DNA of 64,000 bases, taken from contig NZ_JANQAJ010000011.1 of the NCBI RefSeq assembly GCF_024707105.1, positions 569,488 to 633,487 of the forward strand, given 5' to 3'. Of the stretch, positions 37,924 to 47,206 are shown piece after piece. Source of the stretch: Devosia ginsengisoli (lineage in GTDB: Bacteria > Pseudomonadota > Alphaproteobacteria > Rhizobiales > Devosiaceae). The translations under genes and the position numbers were made by a program. The notes below the pieces were generated by a model, which was given only the letters and a program-made list of their open reading frames with translations, had not been told where the DNA came from and ran no database searches. Positions within the stretch are counted from its first letter, which is position 1, and each line of letters starts with the position of its first letter.

Positions 37924-40195
37924 CAACAAATCTCCGGTCGACATTGCCGTCCCATTCCAGGGTCGAAATCATGCCCGCTTCGCGGATGCCGGCGCGCTGG
38001 ACGGCGGAAAGCCCCGGGCTGCGCTTGAGCGTTGCCAGAACATCGGTGAGTTGCGCAAGGTCGCGCACCTCGATTTCGAAGATCATCTGGTGAAAGTCGG
38101 GCGAAATCATCCGCATCACCAGATTGTTGATATTGGCGTCGCAGGCGGCGATGGCCGAGGAAATCTGCGCCAGCGAGCCCGGCTTGTTGACGCTCTCCAT
38201 GGTGATGACCGTCGCATAGAGCTTGTCTTCACCCGTCAGGTTCCAGCGCACGTCCACCCAGGCCACGTCGCTGTCATGCTTGTCGATCAGCGCTTCGGAA
38301 TGGATCGGATAGACCAGCATGGGACTGTCGGGCTGGAGAATGCCGACCAGCCGGTCGCCCGGCACGACGCCCTCCCCCGAAACCGTCACCGGCATATGGA
38401 AATCGAGCTGGGCCAGGGCGGCCTTGGCGCGCGGGCCGGAGCGCTGGCCGCCGGGGACGCGGAAGCGGAACAGATCGGTAGCGCGCAAAGCGAACCAGCC
38501 ATCGGCGGTGTCGGCCACCGGCAGGTCGAGCTTGCGGCGGCGCTTGCGCAGGCCCTTGAGCTTGGCCAGTTCGGCGGCCAGCGGCTCGGAGCCGATCTTG
38601 CCCTCGCCCACCGCGATCAGCAGGTCGCGCCGGCTGGGCGTGCTCAGGGCCTCGGCCAGAGCTTTGGCCTCGCTATCGTCCAGCATGACGCCTTCGCGCT
38701 CCAGCATCATGTTGAGCACATGTTCGCCCAGGGCAAAGGCACGCTGGGTGGCGGCATGGCGCACGGCCCGGCGAATGGCGGCCCGCGCCTTGCCGGTGGC
38801 GGCAATACCCAGCCAGTTCATCGGCGGGGAGTGGTTCTGGTCGCGGATGATCTCGACTTCGTCGCCGCTCCGCAACTGCGTCACCAGCGGCAGGATGGAG
38901 CCGTTGATCTTGGCGCCGACACAGGTATCGCCGATATCGGTATGGAGCGCATAGGCGAAGTCGATGGGCGTGGCGCCACGCGGCAGCGCGATCAGCCGCC
39001 CGCGCGGCGTGAAGCAGAACACCTGGTCCTGGAACAGTTCCAGCTTGGTATATTCGAGGAAATCCTCGGTGGTGGAATTGCCGGTCGTCAGGTGCCCGAT
39101 GGTCTGGCGCAGCGAGCCATAGGCCTGCGATTCCTGCTCGATACGGCCGAGATTGGCCGAAGCGCCATCCTTGTAGAGCGCATGGGCGGCAATGCCGAAT
39201 TCCGCAATGCGGTCCATGTCCTCGGTGCGGATCTGCAGCTCCACGCGCTGGCGGCCGGGGCCGACAATTGTGGTGTGGATCGACTGGTAGTCATTGTGCT
39301 TGGGGACCGAGATATAGTCCTTGAAACGCAAAGGCACGACTTTCCACTGGGTGTGGACCACGCCCACCGTGCGATAGCATTCCTCCACCGAGCCGACGAT
39401 GACGCGGAAGCCGATCATGTCGGAAAGCTGTTCCAGCGCGATCGACTTGCGCTCGATCTTGTTGAAGATCGAGAAGGGCGATTTCACCCGCGCCTTGACG
39501 CGCGCCGTGATGCCCTCGACGGCCAGCCGCTCGCTCAGTTCGGTCGAAATCGTGGCGATCGTCTCGCGATATTCCGCCTGCATCTCGTCGAGCCGGGCGA
39601 CGATGGCCTGGTAATGCTCGGGCTGGAGTATCCGGAAGGAAATATCCTCCAGCTCATTGCGCATGTCCTGCATACCCATGCGGCCGGCGAGCGGGGCATA
39701 GATATCCATGGTTTCCTGGGCGATGCGCTGCTGCTTTTCCGGCGGCATGAATTGCAGCGTGCGCATATTGTGCAGGCGGTCGGCGAGCTTGACCAGCAGC
39801 ACCCGCACATCCTGGCTGATGGCCAGCAGCAGCTTGCGCAGGTTCTCGGCCTGCGCCTCTTCGCGCGAGACCAGGTTGAGGCGGTCGATCTTGGTCAGCC
39901 CATCGACGATGGCGGCGATTTCGGCGCCGAACATCTGGTCGATCTCGGCGCGGGTCGCGTCGGTATCCTCGATCGTGTCATGCAGCAGGCCGACGGCGAT
40001 GGAAGCATCGTCGAGCTTGAGCTCGGTCAGAATGGCGGCGACTTCGAGCGGATGATTGAAATAGGGGTCGCCCGAGGCACGCTTCTGCGAGCCATGCTTC
40101 TGCATGGCGTAGACATAGGCCTTGTTCAACAACTGCTCGTCGACATCAGGGTTATAGGCCTGAACGCGTTCGACAAGCTCGTACTGACGCATCAT
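37910..40195 (-). CDS. rsh: Bifunctional (p)ppGpp synthetase/hydrolase (Rsh, RelA/SpoT)
   Basis: This 761-residue enzyme makes and degrades (p)ppGpp, the stringent-response alarmone. The order is the HD hydrolase ([10 protein letters not shown] near residue 60), synthetase ([34 protein letters not shown]), TGS domain ([29 protein letters not shown]), and C-terminal ACT domain ([20 protein letters not shown]). The hydrolase residues look intact, so it is the single bifunctional type typical of alphaproteobacteria. It is preceded by rpoZ, a conserved pair. Confidence 0.96.
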   Translation of the reverse strand: MMRQYELVERVQAYNPDVDEQLLNKAYVYAMQKHGSQKRASGDPYFNHPLEVAAILTELKLDDASIAVGLLHDTIEDTDATRAEIDQMFGAEIAAIVDGLTKIDRLNLVSREEAQAENLRKLLLAISQDVRVLLVKLADRLHNMRTLQFMPPEKQQRIAQETMDIYAPLAGRMGMQDMRNELEDISFRILQPEHYQAIVARLDEMQAEYRETIATISTELSERLAVEGITARVKARVKSPFSIFNKIERKSIALEQLSDMIGFRVIVGSVEECYRTVGVVHTQWKVVPLRFKDYISVPKHNDYQSIHTTIVGPGRQRVELQIRTEDMDRIAEFGIAAHALYKDGASANLGRIEQESQAYGSLRQTIGHLTTGNSTTEDFLEYTKLELFQDQVFCFTPRGRLIALPRGATPIDFAYALHTDIGDTCVGAKINGSILPLVTQLRSGDEVEIIRDQNHSPPMNWLGIAATGKARAAIRRAVRHAATQRAFALGEHVLNMMLEREGVMLDDSEAKALAEALSTPSRRDLLIAVGEGKIGSEPLAAELAKLKGLRKRRRKLDLPVADTADGWFALRATDLFRFRVPGGQRSGPRAKAALAQLDFHMPVTVSGEGVVPGDRLVGILQPDSPMLVYPIHSEALIDKHDSDVAWVDVRWNLTGEDKLYATVITMESVNKPGSLAQISSAIAACDANINNLVMRMISPDFHQMIFEIEVRDLAQLTDVLATLKRSPGLSAVQRAGIREAGMISTLEWDGNVDRRFVDDER

Positions 40196-40303
40196 GGGAG
40201 GTGTCGCCGCTCGCTCGAAGGAAAGAGCTTAGCGTTTTGAAAGAAAATGGGAAAGGTGCGCAGGGAGTATCTGAGTCAGGCGAGAATGGAAAGTCTTCGC
40301 CGC

Positions 40304-40338
40304 CAAAAACAAAACACCCCCGGCTTACGCCGAGGGTG
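40304..40338 (-). terminator. Intrinsic terminator after rpoZ
   Basis: On the minus strand a 10-bp stem with one mismatch closes a four-base loop and is followed by TTTTGTTTTT. It lies just downstream of the rpoZ stop and upstream of rsh, so rsh likely has its own promoter or needs read-through. Confidence 0.85.
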
Positions 40339-40363
40339 CTGAATTTCAAGCAACGAACCGAAA

Positions 40364-40732
40364 TCAGTCGTCGCGGCGCTCCGGCGGGGCCAGGCTTTCG
40401 ATACCGCGCAGCAGTTCTTCTTCGCTGATCGTGTCGAAATTGATCGAATCGTCGTCGCCGGCGCTTTCGATCAGCGGAGCAGCATGGCTCTCGGGCTCGT
40501 CGACTTCGACATATTTCTGCAGCGAATGGATCAGGTCCTCGCGCAGGTCTTCCGGCGAGATAGCGCCGTCGCCGATTTCGCGCAGGGCCACCACGGGATT
40601 CTTGTCGTTATCGCGAGCGACAGTGATCTGCGCTCCGGACGAAATCATGCGCGCGCGATGGGCCGCCATGAGAACGAGATCGAAGCGGTTGTCGATCTTT
40701 TCGATGCAGTCTTCAACGGTGACGCGTGCCAC
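40364..40732 (-). CDS. rpoZ: RNA polymerase omega subunit
   Basis: This is a 122-residue small RNA polymerase subunit. It begins [28 protein letters not shown], the standard omega sequence. GTG 40732 is chosen as start because TGGAGA lies just upstream; the TTG at 40744 offered by the ORF track is less likely. The acidic C-terminal tail is typical of Rhizobiales. Rsh lies downstream. Confidence 0.95.
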   Translation of the reverse strand: MARVTVEDCIEKIDNRFDLVLMAAHRARMISSGAQITVARDNDKNPVVALREIGDGAISPEDLREDLIHSLQKYVEVDEPESHAAPLIESAGDDDSINFDTISEEELLRGIESLAPPERRDD

Positions 40733-40982
40733 AGACGTCTCCAAAACTTATGGAATGAACGCCTCCCATACACCAGTGGTCCCATGGGCACAAGGTTGCC
40801 CTGCACCGCTGGGCGCGCATTAGCCATGTCTTGAGGGCGGGAGGGGCGATGTCTTGCCGGACGCCGGAAAACATGCGAATACCGAAATTAAGTTAATGCT
40901 CTCTGCGGAATTTAAATAAACCTTTTGGCTGCTCTTGCGGCGCAATGATTTGGGCGGCAAGGCCGCTGACGGGAGACTTGAG

Positions 40983-41546
40983 ATGCCCATCGACCCGCGG
41001 GAAAAGATCGTTCTATTCATCGATGGCGCCAATCTCTACGCCACGTCCAAGGCGATAGGCGTCGACATCGATTACCGGCGCCTGCTGGCCGATTTCAACG
41101 CCCGCGCCTATCTGCTGCGCGCCAATTATTACACGGCGCTGATCGAGGACCAGGAATATTCCTCCATCCGCCCCCTGATCGACTGGCTGGACTATAACGG
41201 CTTCACCGTGGTCACCAAGCCGGCCAAGGAATTCACCGATGCCACCGGGCGGCGCAAGGTGAAGGGCAATATGGATATCGAGCTGACCGTCGACGCGCTC
41301 GAACTCGCCCCGTTCTACGATCACATGGTTTTGTTCTCGGGCGACGGCGATTTTACCGCCCTGGTCGCGGCCCTGCAGCGCAAGGGCAAGCGCGTGACCG
41401 TGGTTTCGACGCTGACCACCGCGACCCCGATGATCTCGGACGACCTGCGCCGGCAGGCGGACTTCTTCATCGACGTGGCCGAACTGGCCAAGACCGTGGG
41501 CAGACCGCCGAGCACGCGGCCGGTAGCAGCGCCTGTCGAGGAATAA
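40983..41546 (+). CDS. NYN-domain (LabA/DUF88-like) protein
   Basis: This is a 187-residue protein with a PIN-like NYN fold. Acidic catalytic-type residues are seen in VLFIDGANLYA, VKGNMDIELTVDAL and VLFSGDGDFTALVAALQRKGKRV. Such proteins are putative ribonucleases; the gene is widely conserved near smpB and rpoZ in rhizobia. It is divergent from rpoZ. A GGGAGACTTGAG region precedes ATG 40983. Confidence 0.9.
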   Translation: MPIDPREKIVLFIDGANLYATSKAIGVDIDYRRLLADFNARAYLLRANYYTALIEDQEYSSIRPLIDWLDYNGFTVVTKPAKEFTDATGRRKVKGNMDIELTVDALELAPFYDHMVLFSGDGDFTALVAALQRKGKRVTVVSTLTTATPMISDDLRRQADFFIDVAELAKTVGRPPSTRPVAAPVEE

Positions 41547-41553
41547 CAGGGGG

Positions 41554-41677
41554 CACGCCCTCGTGGTTCGAGGGTCGCTGCGCTCCCGCCTCACCATGAG
41601 GGCTACCGGGAATTCGATGCATCAACAGCCCTCATGGTGAGGTGCGCTTCTTCAGCGCTTCGAACCACGAGGGCGTG
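41554..41677. repeat. Family A palindromic intergenic repeat (copy 3, full)
   Basis: It has arms like copy 1 (cacgccctcgtggttcgag ... ttcgaaccacgagggcgtg) and the same inner caccatgagggct arms. It lies between the convergent NYN gene and smpB, 7 and 11 bases from the two stop codons. Confidence 0.85.
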
Positions 41678-41688
41678 GCACAGAGCCC

Positions 41689-42186
41689 CTACCCTCGCCC
41701 GCCTTCCTTCATGATGCGGGACTTGTCGCGGTTCCAGTCGCGGTTGCGCTCGGTTTCGCGCTTGTCGTAGTTCTTCTTGCCCTTGCCCAGGCCAATCAGG
41801 ACCTTGGCGCGGCCCTGGTCGTTGAAGAACAGTTTCAGCGGCACGATGGTGTTGCCGGCGCGGGAGACTTCCTGGTCGAGCTTGGCCAGTTGCTTCTTGG
41901 ACACCAGCAGTTTGCGCGGGCGGCGCTCCTCGTGATTGAAGCGGTTGGCCTGCAGATATTCGGGGATATGGGCGTTGATCAGCCACAGCTCGCCCTTTTC
42001 CGGCGACGCATAGGCTTCGGTGATCTGGGCCTTGCCCAGGCGCAATGACTTGACCTCGGTCCCTGACAGCACCAGGCCCGCTTCCAGCGTTTCTCCGATC
42101 GCATAATCATAGCGCGCACGACGGTTTTCAGCCACGAGACCGTGGCTGATGATGCCGTTTTTGTTCTTGTCGTTCTTCTGGGCCAT
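41689..42186 (-). CDS. smpB: SsrA-binding protein SmpB
   Basis: This 165-residue protein binds tmRNA in trans-translation. It has the OB-fold core [41 protein letters not shown] and the basic C-terminal tail [27 protein letters not shown] 42186 is chosen; the longer ORF runs into dapA. It lies 5 bases downstream of dapA in the same direction. Confidence 0.96.
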   Translation of the reverse strand: MAQKNDKNKNGIISHGLVAENRRARYDYAIGETLEAGLVLSGTEVKSLRLGKAQITEAYASPEKGELWLINAHIPEYLQANRFNHEERRPRKLLVSKKQLAKLDQEVSRAGNTIVPLKLFFNDQGRAKVLIGLGKGKKNYDKRETERNRDWNRDKSRIMKEGGRG

Positions 42187-42191
42187 ACGCT

Positions 42192-43067
42192 TTAGATAAG
42201 CCCCGCATGGCGCATTGCAAAGTCCACGGCCTCCTCGGTCGCCTTGGCGACGGGCACGAGCGGCAGGCGCAGCTCGTTGGCGCAGCGATTGAGGCGGCTG
42301 GCGGCATATTTCACGGCCGTCGGATTGGGCTCCATGAACAGGTTCTTGTGCAGGTGCACCAGCTTGTCCTGGATGGCCAGCGCGCCCTTGAAATCGCCCG
42401 AAAGCGACAGCTCCTGCATCTGCGAGCACAGGCGCGGCGCGATGTTGGAGGTCACCGAAATGCAGCCATGGCCGCCATGCGCGTTGAAGGCGAGCGCGGT
42501 GATGTCCTCGCCCGACAGCAGGATGAAATCCTTGCCCAGCTTGTCGCGCTGCAGGCTGGCCCGGCCCAGATCAGCCGTCGCATCCTTGACGCCGATAATG
42601 TTGCTATGCGCCTCGTGCAGCCGCGCAATGGTGTCGATGGTGAGATCGACCACGGTGCGGCCGGGGACGCTATAGAGGATGACCGGGATGCCGATCGCCT
42701 TGGCCACGGCCGAGAAGTGCTGGAACATGCCCTCCTGGTTGGGCTTGTTGTAATAGGGCACGATGGACAGCACCGCGTCGGCGCCAGCCTTTTCGGCGAA
42801 TTTTGCCAGTTCCACCGCTTCGGCCGTCGAGTTGGATCCGGCCCCGGCGATAACAGGCACGCGCTTGTTGGCGACCTCGACGGCGATTTCGACGACGCGG
42901 CGATGCTCTTCGTGGCTGACGGTGGGGCTTTCGCCGGTGGTGCCCACCGGGACCAGGCCATGCGTGCCTTCGGCAATCTGCCAGTCGATAAAGCTCGCGA
43001 GGGCTTTCTCATCCACATTCCCATCGAGCATGGGAGTGATGAGCGCCGTTATCGATCCTCGCAGCAT
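42192..43067 (-). CDS. dapA: 4-hydroxy-tetrahydrodipicolinate synthase
   Basis: This 291-residue lyase condenses pyruvate with aspartate semialdehyde for lysine and cell-wall synthesis. The TIM-barrel motifs [27 protein letters not shown] and ILYSVPGRT are present, and the Schiff-base lysine is in [11 protein letters not shown]. Start [13 protein letters not shown] at 43067. It is followed by smpB. The slt gene is divergent upstream with a 253-base gap. Confidence 0.96.
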   Translation of the reverse strand: MLRGSITALITPMLDGNVDEKALASFIDWQIAEGTHGLVPVGTTGESPTVSHEEHRRVVEIAVEVANKRVPVIAGAGSNSTAEAVELAKFAEKAGADAVLSIVPYYNKPNQEGMFQHFSAVAKAIGIPVILYSVPGRTVVDLTIDTIARLHEAHSNIIGVKDATADLGRASLQRDKLGKDFILLSGEDITALAFNAHGGHGCISVTSNIAPRLCSQMQELSLSGDFKGALAIQDKLVHLHKNLFMEPNPTAVKYAASRLNRCANELRLPLVPVAKATEEAVDFAMRHAGLI

Positions 43068-43320
43068 TGTCGAGATGTCCTTGGTCTGGGTGCCACAGTT
43101 CAGCCGTGGCGGGATGGCATAGACCGCATGGGTGCGGCCGGTTTTGAGTTGGCGCACCATACGTACACTTGGCTGCCACGACAATATTTTCGTTGGCGGC
43201 AGCCGGCAGGGATCGTCGCAGCGGCAACCTGATATTTACCCCGATGGGGTAAGGATGGGTTAACCGCGAGGATGGGGGCTCCTTGCTGGCCATGTAACTT
43301 GCGTACCAGCAGGACACCAG

Positions 43321-45346
43321 ATGATGCGGCAGTTTCGCGCCGGCCTCATCGCGGCGGTTTTGGGCCTCCTGAACTTTGCCCCCATCTCGCATGCGACGGC
43401 CAATGACACGATCGACCCGATAACCACCGGCACGGTGCAGGCCAATGCCAGCGCGCCCGCGGCCGATGCCAGGGGCTCGGCCGCCTTCCGCGCTGCGCTC
43501 GATGTCTTGCTGGGTGGCGATCCGGTGGCCGCCTATGCCAAGGCGCGCGCCCTGCCCGATGCCATGGAACGCCGCACCATTCAATGGGCCGCCATCTATT
43601 TCAATGCCGGCAAGATCGACTATCAATCCGTCCAGCGCTTTGCCGGCGACGCGCCGGATTTCGCCGCCGCCAGCATCTATCGCACCCGCATCGAGCAATC
43701 GCTGGTCAAGGCCGAACCCGGCCCCGCCGCCGTGATCGCCGCGCTGGGCGGCACCATGCCCAATACGATCGATGGGCAGATCATGCTGGCAAAAGCCTAT
43801 CTGGCGCAGGGCGAGACCAGCCGCGCCACCAGCATCGCCAAAAGCATCTGGATCGACAATTTCCTGACCGAAGAGCAGGAGAGTGACGTCCTCGACACGC
43901 TCGGCAGCCTGCTCGACCGCGACGCCCATTGGACGCGGGCCATGCATCTGATGATGCATGACCGGGCGCGCGGCAGCGAGCGGCTGCTGCCCTACCTGTC
44001 GGAGGCCCAGAAATCGCTGGTGGTGGCGCGGGCGGCGGTGTCGCGCAACGATGCCGATGCCAAGGCGCGGCTCGACAGTGTCGATCCCTCCATGCTGTCC
44101 AACCCGGTCTTCATCTTCTCGCGGGCGCAGCGCGCGGGGCAGTTCGAGCTGTGGGAGAGCGCAGTCGACTGGCTGGCCAAGGCGCCCGATGTCGTGCCCG
44201 ATGCCGCCGAATGGTGGTATGAGCGCCGCACGCTGCTACGCAAGCTGCTCGATGTCGGCCAGCCCGGCCTCGCCTATCGCGCTGCCGCCGATTACGACAA
44301 GGGCCCCGAAGGCCGGCTGGTGGAAGCCCATTTCCATGCCGGCTGGATCGCTCTCTCCTTCCTCGATGACGCGGCGTCCGCCAAGACGCATTTCACCGCC
44401 ATGGCTGGCCTGTCCACCCTGCCCGACAGCGTGACGCAGGCCAATTACTGGCTGGCCCGTGCCAATCTCAAGCTCGGCGATACAGCGGCCGCGCAGGCTG
44501 CATTCGAAGCCGCGGCCCGCTTCGGCAATGTCTATTACGGGCAATTGGCGCGGACCGAACTGGGTCAGACCGGGGTCGATCTCCGCCCCCTGCCCGATTG
44601 GCGGCAGAGCGAAACGCTGTTCGACGCCAACCCGATCGTGCGGGCAGTACGGCTGCTGGCGGCCAATGGACAGGCCAATATGGCGGTGCCGCTGCTGCGC
44701 AATTTCGGCAATGGCCTGACCAGTGGCCCCGAAATGCTGCTGGCCGCGCGGCTGGCGCAGGAAATCGGCGCGCATCATGTGGCTATCGCCATTGCCAACA
44801 CGGCCGATCAGCGCGGCACACCGCTCGACCTGTTCAGCTTCCCCAAGGATGGCTTGCCCTCCAATGCGCAACTGGCGGCCGACCGGGCCGCCGTCTATGC
44901 CATTGCCCGGCGAGGAATCGATGTTCCAGCTCGATGCCGTCTCGTCGGCTGGCGCACGCGGACTGATGCAACTGATGCCGGGCACGGCGCAGGATGTCGC
45001 CCGCAAGGTGGGCGTGGACTATTCGGCCAGCCGGCTGGTGAGCGACGGGGCCTATAACGCCCTGCTCGGTTCGACCTATCTCGCCGCGCAACTGGACCGC
45101 TATGACGGCTCACTGGTGCTGGCCGCGGCCGCCTACAATGCCGGACCGGGCAATGCCAATAAATGGATCAAGGCCTATGGCGACCCGCGGGTCGACAATG
45201 TCGATCCGGTGATCTGGGTCGAGCTGATCCCGTTCCAGGAAACCCGGACCTATGTGAAGCGCGTGCTCGGCAATTACCTGGTCTATCGCCAACGCCTCGG
45301 CGACAGCCCGGTCACGCTGCAACAGGCGCTGCGGACAATCCGGTAG
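43321..45346 (+). CDS. slt: Soluble lytic murein transglycosylase (Slt), frameshifted
   Basis: The first frame gives a signal peptide (MMRQFRAGLIAAVLGLLNFAPISHA) and a long helical superhelical domain. It loses frame after AVYAIAR near 44910. The second frame carries the catalytic LT domain: ESMFQLDAVSSAGARGLMQLMPGTA with the catalytic glutamate, AYNAGPGNANKW, and PFQETRTYVKRVLGNYLVYR. Removing one base near 44912 (reading A-R-Q-E-S-M) restores 674 residues, normal for Slt. It is probably a sequencing insertion. The enzyme cleaves peptidoglycan to anhydromuropeptides. Confidence 0.9.
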
Positions 45347-45371
45347 CGGCTTTTTGGCAGGTCCTATCGGA

Positions 45372-45464
45372 GACCTCATGGCGAGCTTGTCGAACCACGA
45401 GGTCGAGCGAGTGGAGGCCCTGTGCCACGCCCCCGTGGTTCGACGGGCTCACCATGAGGGCTAC
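45372..45464. repeat. Family A-related palindromic repeat (copy 4, rearranged)
   Basis: It carries cctcatggcgagcttgtcga followed by accacgagg, and then the complementary elements ccccgtggttcgacgggctc and accatgagggcta. The building blocks are those of family A but in a different order. It lies between slt and the alpha/beta-hydrolase gene. Confidence 0.75.
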
Positions 45465-45528
45465 TGCTGCGCTGTTCGCAACGACAATCCCCCTTGAGGC
45501 AACACCCTCCCTGCCCCTAAATGGCGCC

Positions 45529-46461
45529 ATGGCTCGCACCGTCCCCGCCGATCACCCCGCTTTCGTCCCCCTGCCCGTGACCCATGTGCCACTGGCGGCA
45601 GGCGTGCGCGCCGCCGTGCATGTGGCCGGACAGTTGTCGAGCCGGCGGCTGCCCGTAGTCTGCCTGCCCGGCTATCAGCGCAATATGAGCGACTTCACCG
45701 AATTCGCCGCCTATTTCCGCCGCGTCGGCGGCGGCGACTGGCCGGTCGTGCTGCTCGACCTGCCGGGACGCGGCCGCGCCGATGACCGGAAAAAGCCTGG
45801 TGACTATGGCTCATTGGTCGATGCCGATGACGTGGCCTCGGTGATGACGGCCCTGGGAATCGGCCGGGCCATCGTGCTGGGGCAAGGGCATGGCGGCCAG
45901 GTGGCCATGGCACTGGCGGCCAATCGGCCCCTGCTGGTCGCCGGAACGGTGCTGCTCGATTCCGGCCCGGTGACCGATTCACGCGGCATCGTTCGGCTGC
46001 GCAACAATCTGGCGCATGTCGAGGCCCTGCGCGGCGCCAAGCTGGTAAAAGCCGGCTTCCACCGGATTCTCAGCGGCGACTATCCCGGCCTGCCCGATGA
46101 CCGGCTCGACGCCCTGATGGGCCGCAGCCACTTCATCGACAAGCGCGGCCGCGCCCGCCCGCTCTATGACACCAGGCTGATCGAGGCCTTGGCCAGCATC
46201 AATTTCGATGACGTGCTGATGGCGCAATGGCCCCTGTTCGACGCGCTGACCTGCGCCCCGCTCATGCTGCTGCGCACGCAACTGACCGATCAGTTGCGGC
46301 GCGAAACCTTCGACGAAATGGTCCGCCGCCGCCCCGATGCCGTCGCGCTGACCATTGTCGGCCAGGGCTCGCCTGCTCTGTTCGACCAGAGCGAGGAAAT
46401 CGAAGCCGTGGCCGAATTCGTCCTGCAGACCAATACGCAATTGCTGGGAAAAGCGGCTTAG
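45529..46461 (+). CDS. Alpha/beta-hydrolase-fold protein lacking the usual serine nucleophile
   Basis: This 310-residue protein has the alpha/beta-hydrolase core VVCLPGYQRNMSDFTEFAAYF and VVLLDLPGRGRAD. The nucleophile elbow reads VLGQGHGGQ, so the position of the Ser in G-x-S-x-G (residue 120) is Gly, encoded by GGG. A C-terminal IVGQGSPALF segment aligns with the acid/His region, where no clear catalytic His is seen. It may be a non-catalytic or atypical member. Start ATG 45529; repeats flank both ends. Confidence 0.75.
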   Translation: MARTVPADHPAFVPLPVTHVPLAAGVRAAVHVAGQLSSRRLPVVCLPGYQRNMSDFTEFAAYFRRVGGGDWPVVLLDLPGRGRADDRKKPGDYGSLVDADDVASVMTALGIGRAIVLGQGHGGQVAMALAANRPLLVAGTVLLDSGPVTDSRGIVRLRNNLAHVEALRGAKLVKAGFHRILSGDYPGLPDDRLDALMGRSHFIDKRGRARPLYDTRLIEALASINFDDVLMAQWPLFDALTCAPLMLLRTQLTDQLRRETFDEMVRRRPDAVALTIVGQGSPALFDQSEEIEAVAEFVLQTNTQLLGKAA

Positions 46462-46475
46462 GTCACTGGCAGTAG

Positions 46476-46506
46476 TCCTCATGGTGAGCTTGTCGAACCA
46501 CGAGGT
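46476..46506. repeat. Family A-related half repeat (copy 5)
   Basis: The single arm cctcatggtgagcttgtcga plus accacgagg is nearly identical to the left half of copy 4. It lies between the convergent alpha/beta-hydrolase and helix-hairpin-helix protein genes. It cannot form the full hairpin on its own. Confidence 0.65.
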
Positions 46507-46522
46507 TTCAGAAAAGCCAGCC

Positions 46523-47068
46523 TCAAGCGCCCACGCTGACCTTGCCCAGTTCCACCGCCTGCTCCACCCAGCGCTCACGGCGGACACGACCCTTGAAAGC
46601 CAGTTGCGCCTCGACCCATTCCATATCGGCCTTGCTCCAGCCGGCGATCTGGTCGATGTGAAAAATACCCATGGCATGAAGCGATGCTTCAATTTTCGGC
46701 CCGATTCCCTTGATCTGCTTCAGATTGTCCGCGCCGCCGCTGCGCGGTGCGGATAGCGTAACCGGCTTGCGATCGGGCGACTTGACCTTCCGCCGCGGCT
46801 GCCTGGCAGGCTTTTCCGGCGCTACAATAGTCGTGGCAGCGACCACCGGCGCAACATCAGCCGGCAGATCCTCGACGCTGGCAGCGAGACGGGCCGCCGT
46901 GCTGCGCGGTCGAGACGGCACGGCCGGAGCAACAGCAACCGCCGCGACCTGCCGCGTGCCGCGACCGGCATGGAGAATACGGCGGGCGCCATAGCCGATG
47001 GCGCAGCCCAGCAGATAGGCCGCCAGTATCAGCGAGGCGGTTTCGGCAATGTGGGCCAAATTGGTCAT
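46523..47068 (-). CDS. Membrane-anchored helix-hairpin-helix protein
   Basis: This is a 181-residue protein. Residues 8-30 form one transmembrane helix (AETASLILAAYLLGCAIGYGARRIL), followed by a Pro/Ala-rich linker, a basic stretch (RQPRRKVKSPDRKP) and a C-terminal HhH domain (DNLKQIKGIGPKIEASLHAMGIFHIDQIAGWSKADMEWVEAQLAFKGRVRRERW). The domain resembles COG3743-type nucleic-acid or protein-binding modules in Rhizobiales. It lies in a minus-strand run with the 37-residue ORF and the OmpA protein. Confidence 0.8.
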   Translation of the reverse strand: MTNLAHIAETASLILAAYLLGCAIGYGARRILHAGRGTRQVAAVAVAPAVPSRPRSTAARLAASVEDLPADVAPVVAATTIVAPEKPARQPRRKVKSPDRKPVTLSAPRSGGADNLKQIKGIGPKIEASLHAMGIFHIDQIAGWSKADMEWVEAQLAFKGRVRRERWVEQAVELGKVSVGA

Positions 47069-47075
47069 GGCGCAC

Positions 47076-47189
47076 TCACGGCTTTGGCGACGAGAAGCTG
47101 CGCCAGCCGACGACGAGGCCGATCAGCCCCGCCCCTGCCAGATAAGGCCAATAGACTTCAAGCAGATAGAGCAGCGAAGTCCAGTTCAT
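47076..47189 (-). CDS. 37-residue single-helix membrane protein (below ORF-track cutoff)
   Basis: ATG 47187-47189 to TGA 47076-47078 encodes MNWTSLLYLLEVYWPYLAGA, then GLIGLVVGWRSFSSPKP, one hydrophobic helix with a short basic tail. It sits in the 138-base gap between the OmpA-like gene (ends 47207) and the helix-hairpin-helix gene (starts 47068), with spacings of 17 and 7 bases. AGGATATGG lies upstream as a weak ribosome-binding site. The tight fit in an operon of envelope genes supports it as real. Confidence 0.55.
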   Translation of the reverse strand: MNWTSLLYLLEVYWPYLAGAGLIGLVVGWRSFSSPKP

Positions 47190-47206
47190 CGCCATATCCT
47201 GCCGCT

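Noticed and set aside
37700-40240. 846-residue ORF on the plus strand over rsh
   Set aside because: It is a shadow of the well-supported rsh gene; no domain was recognised.
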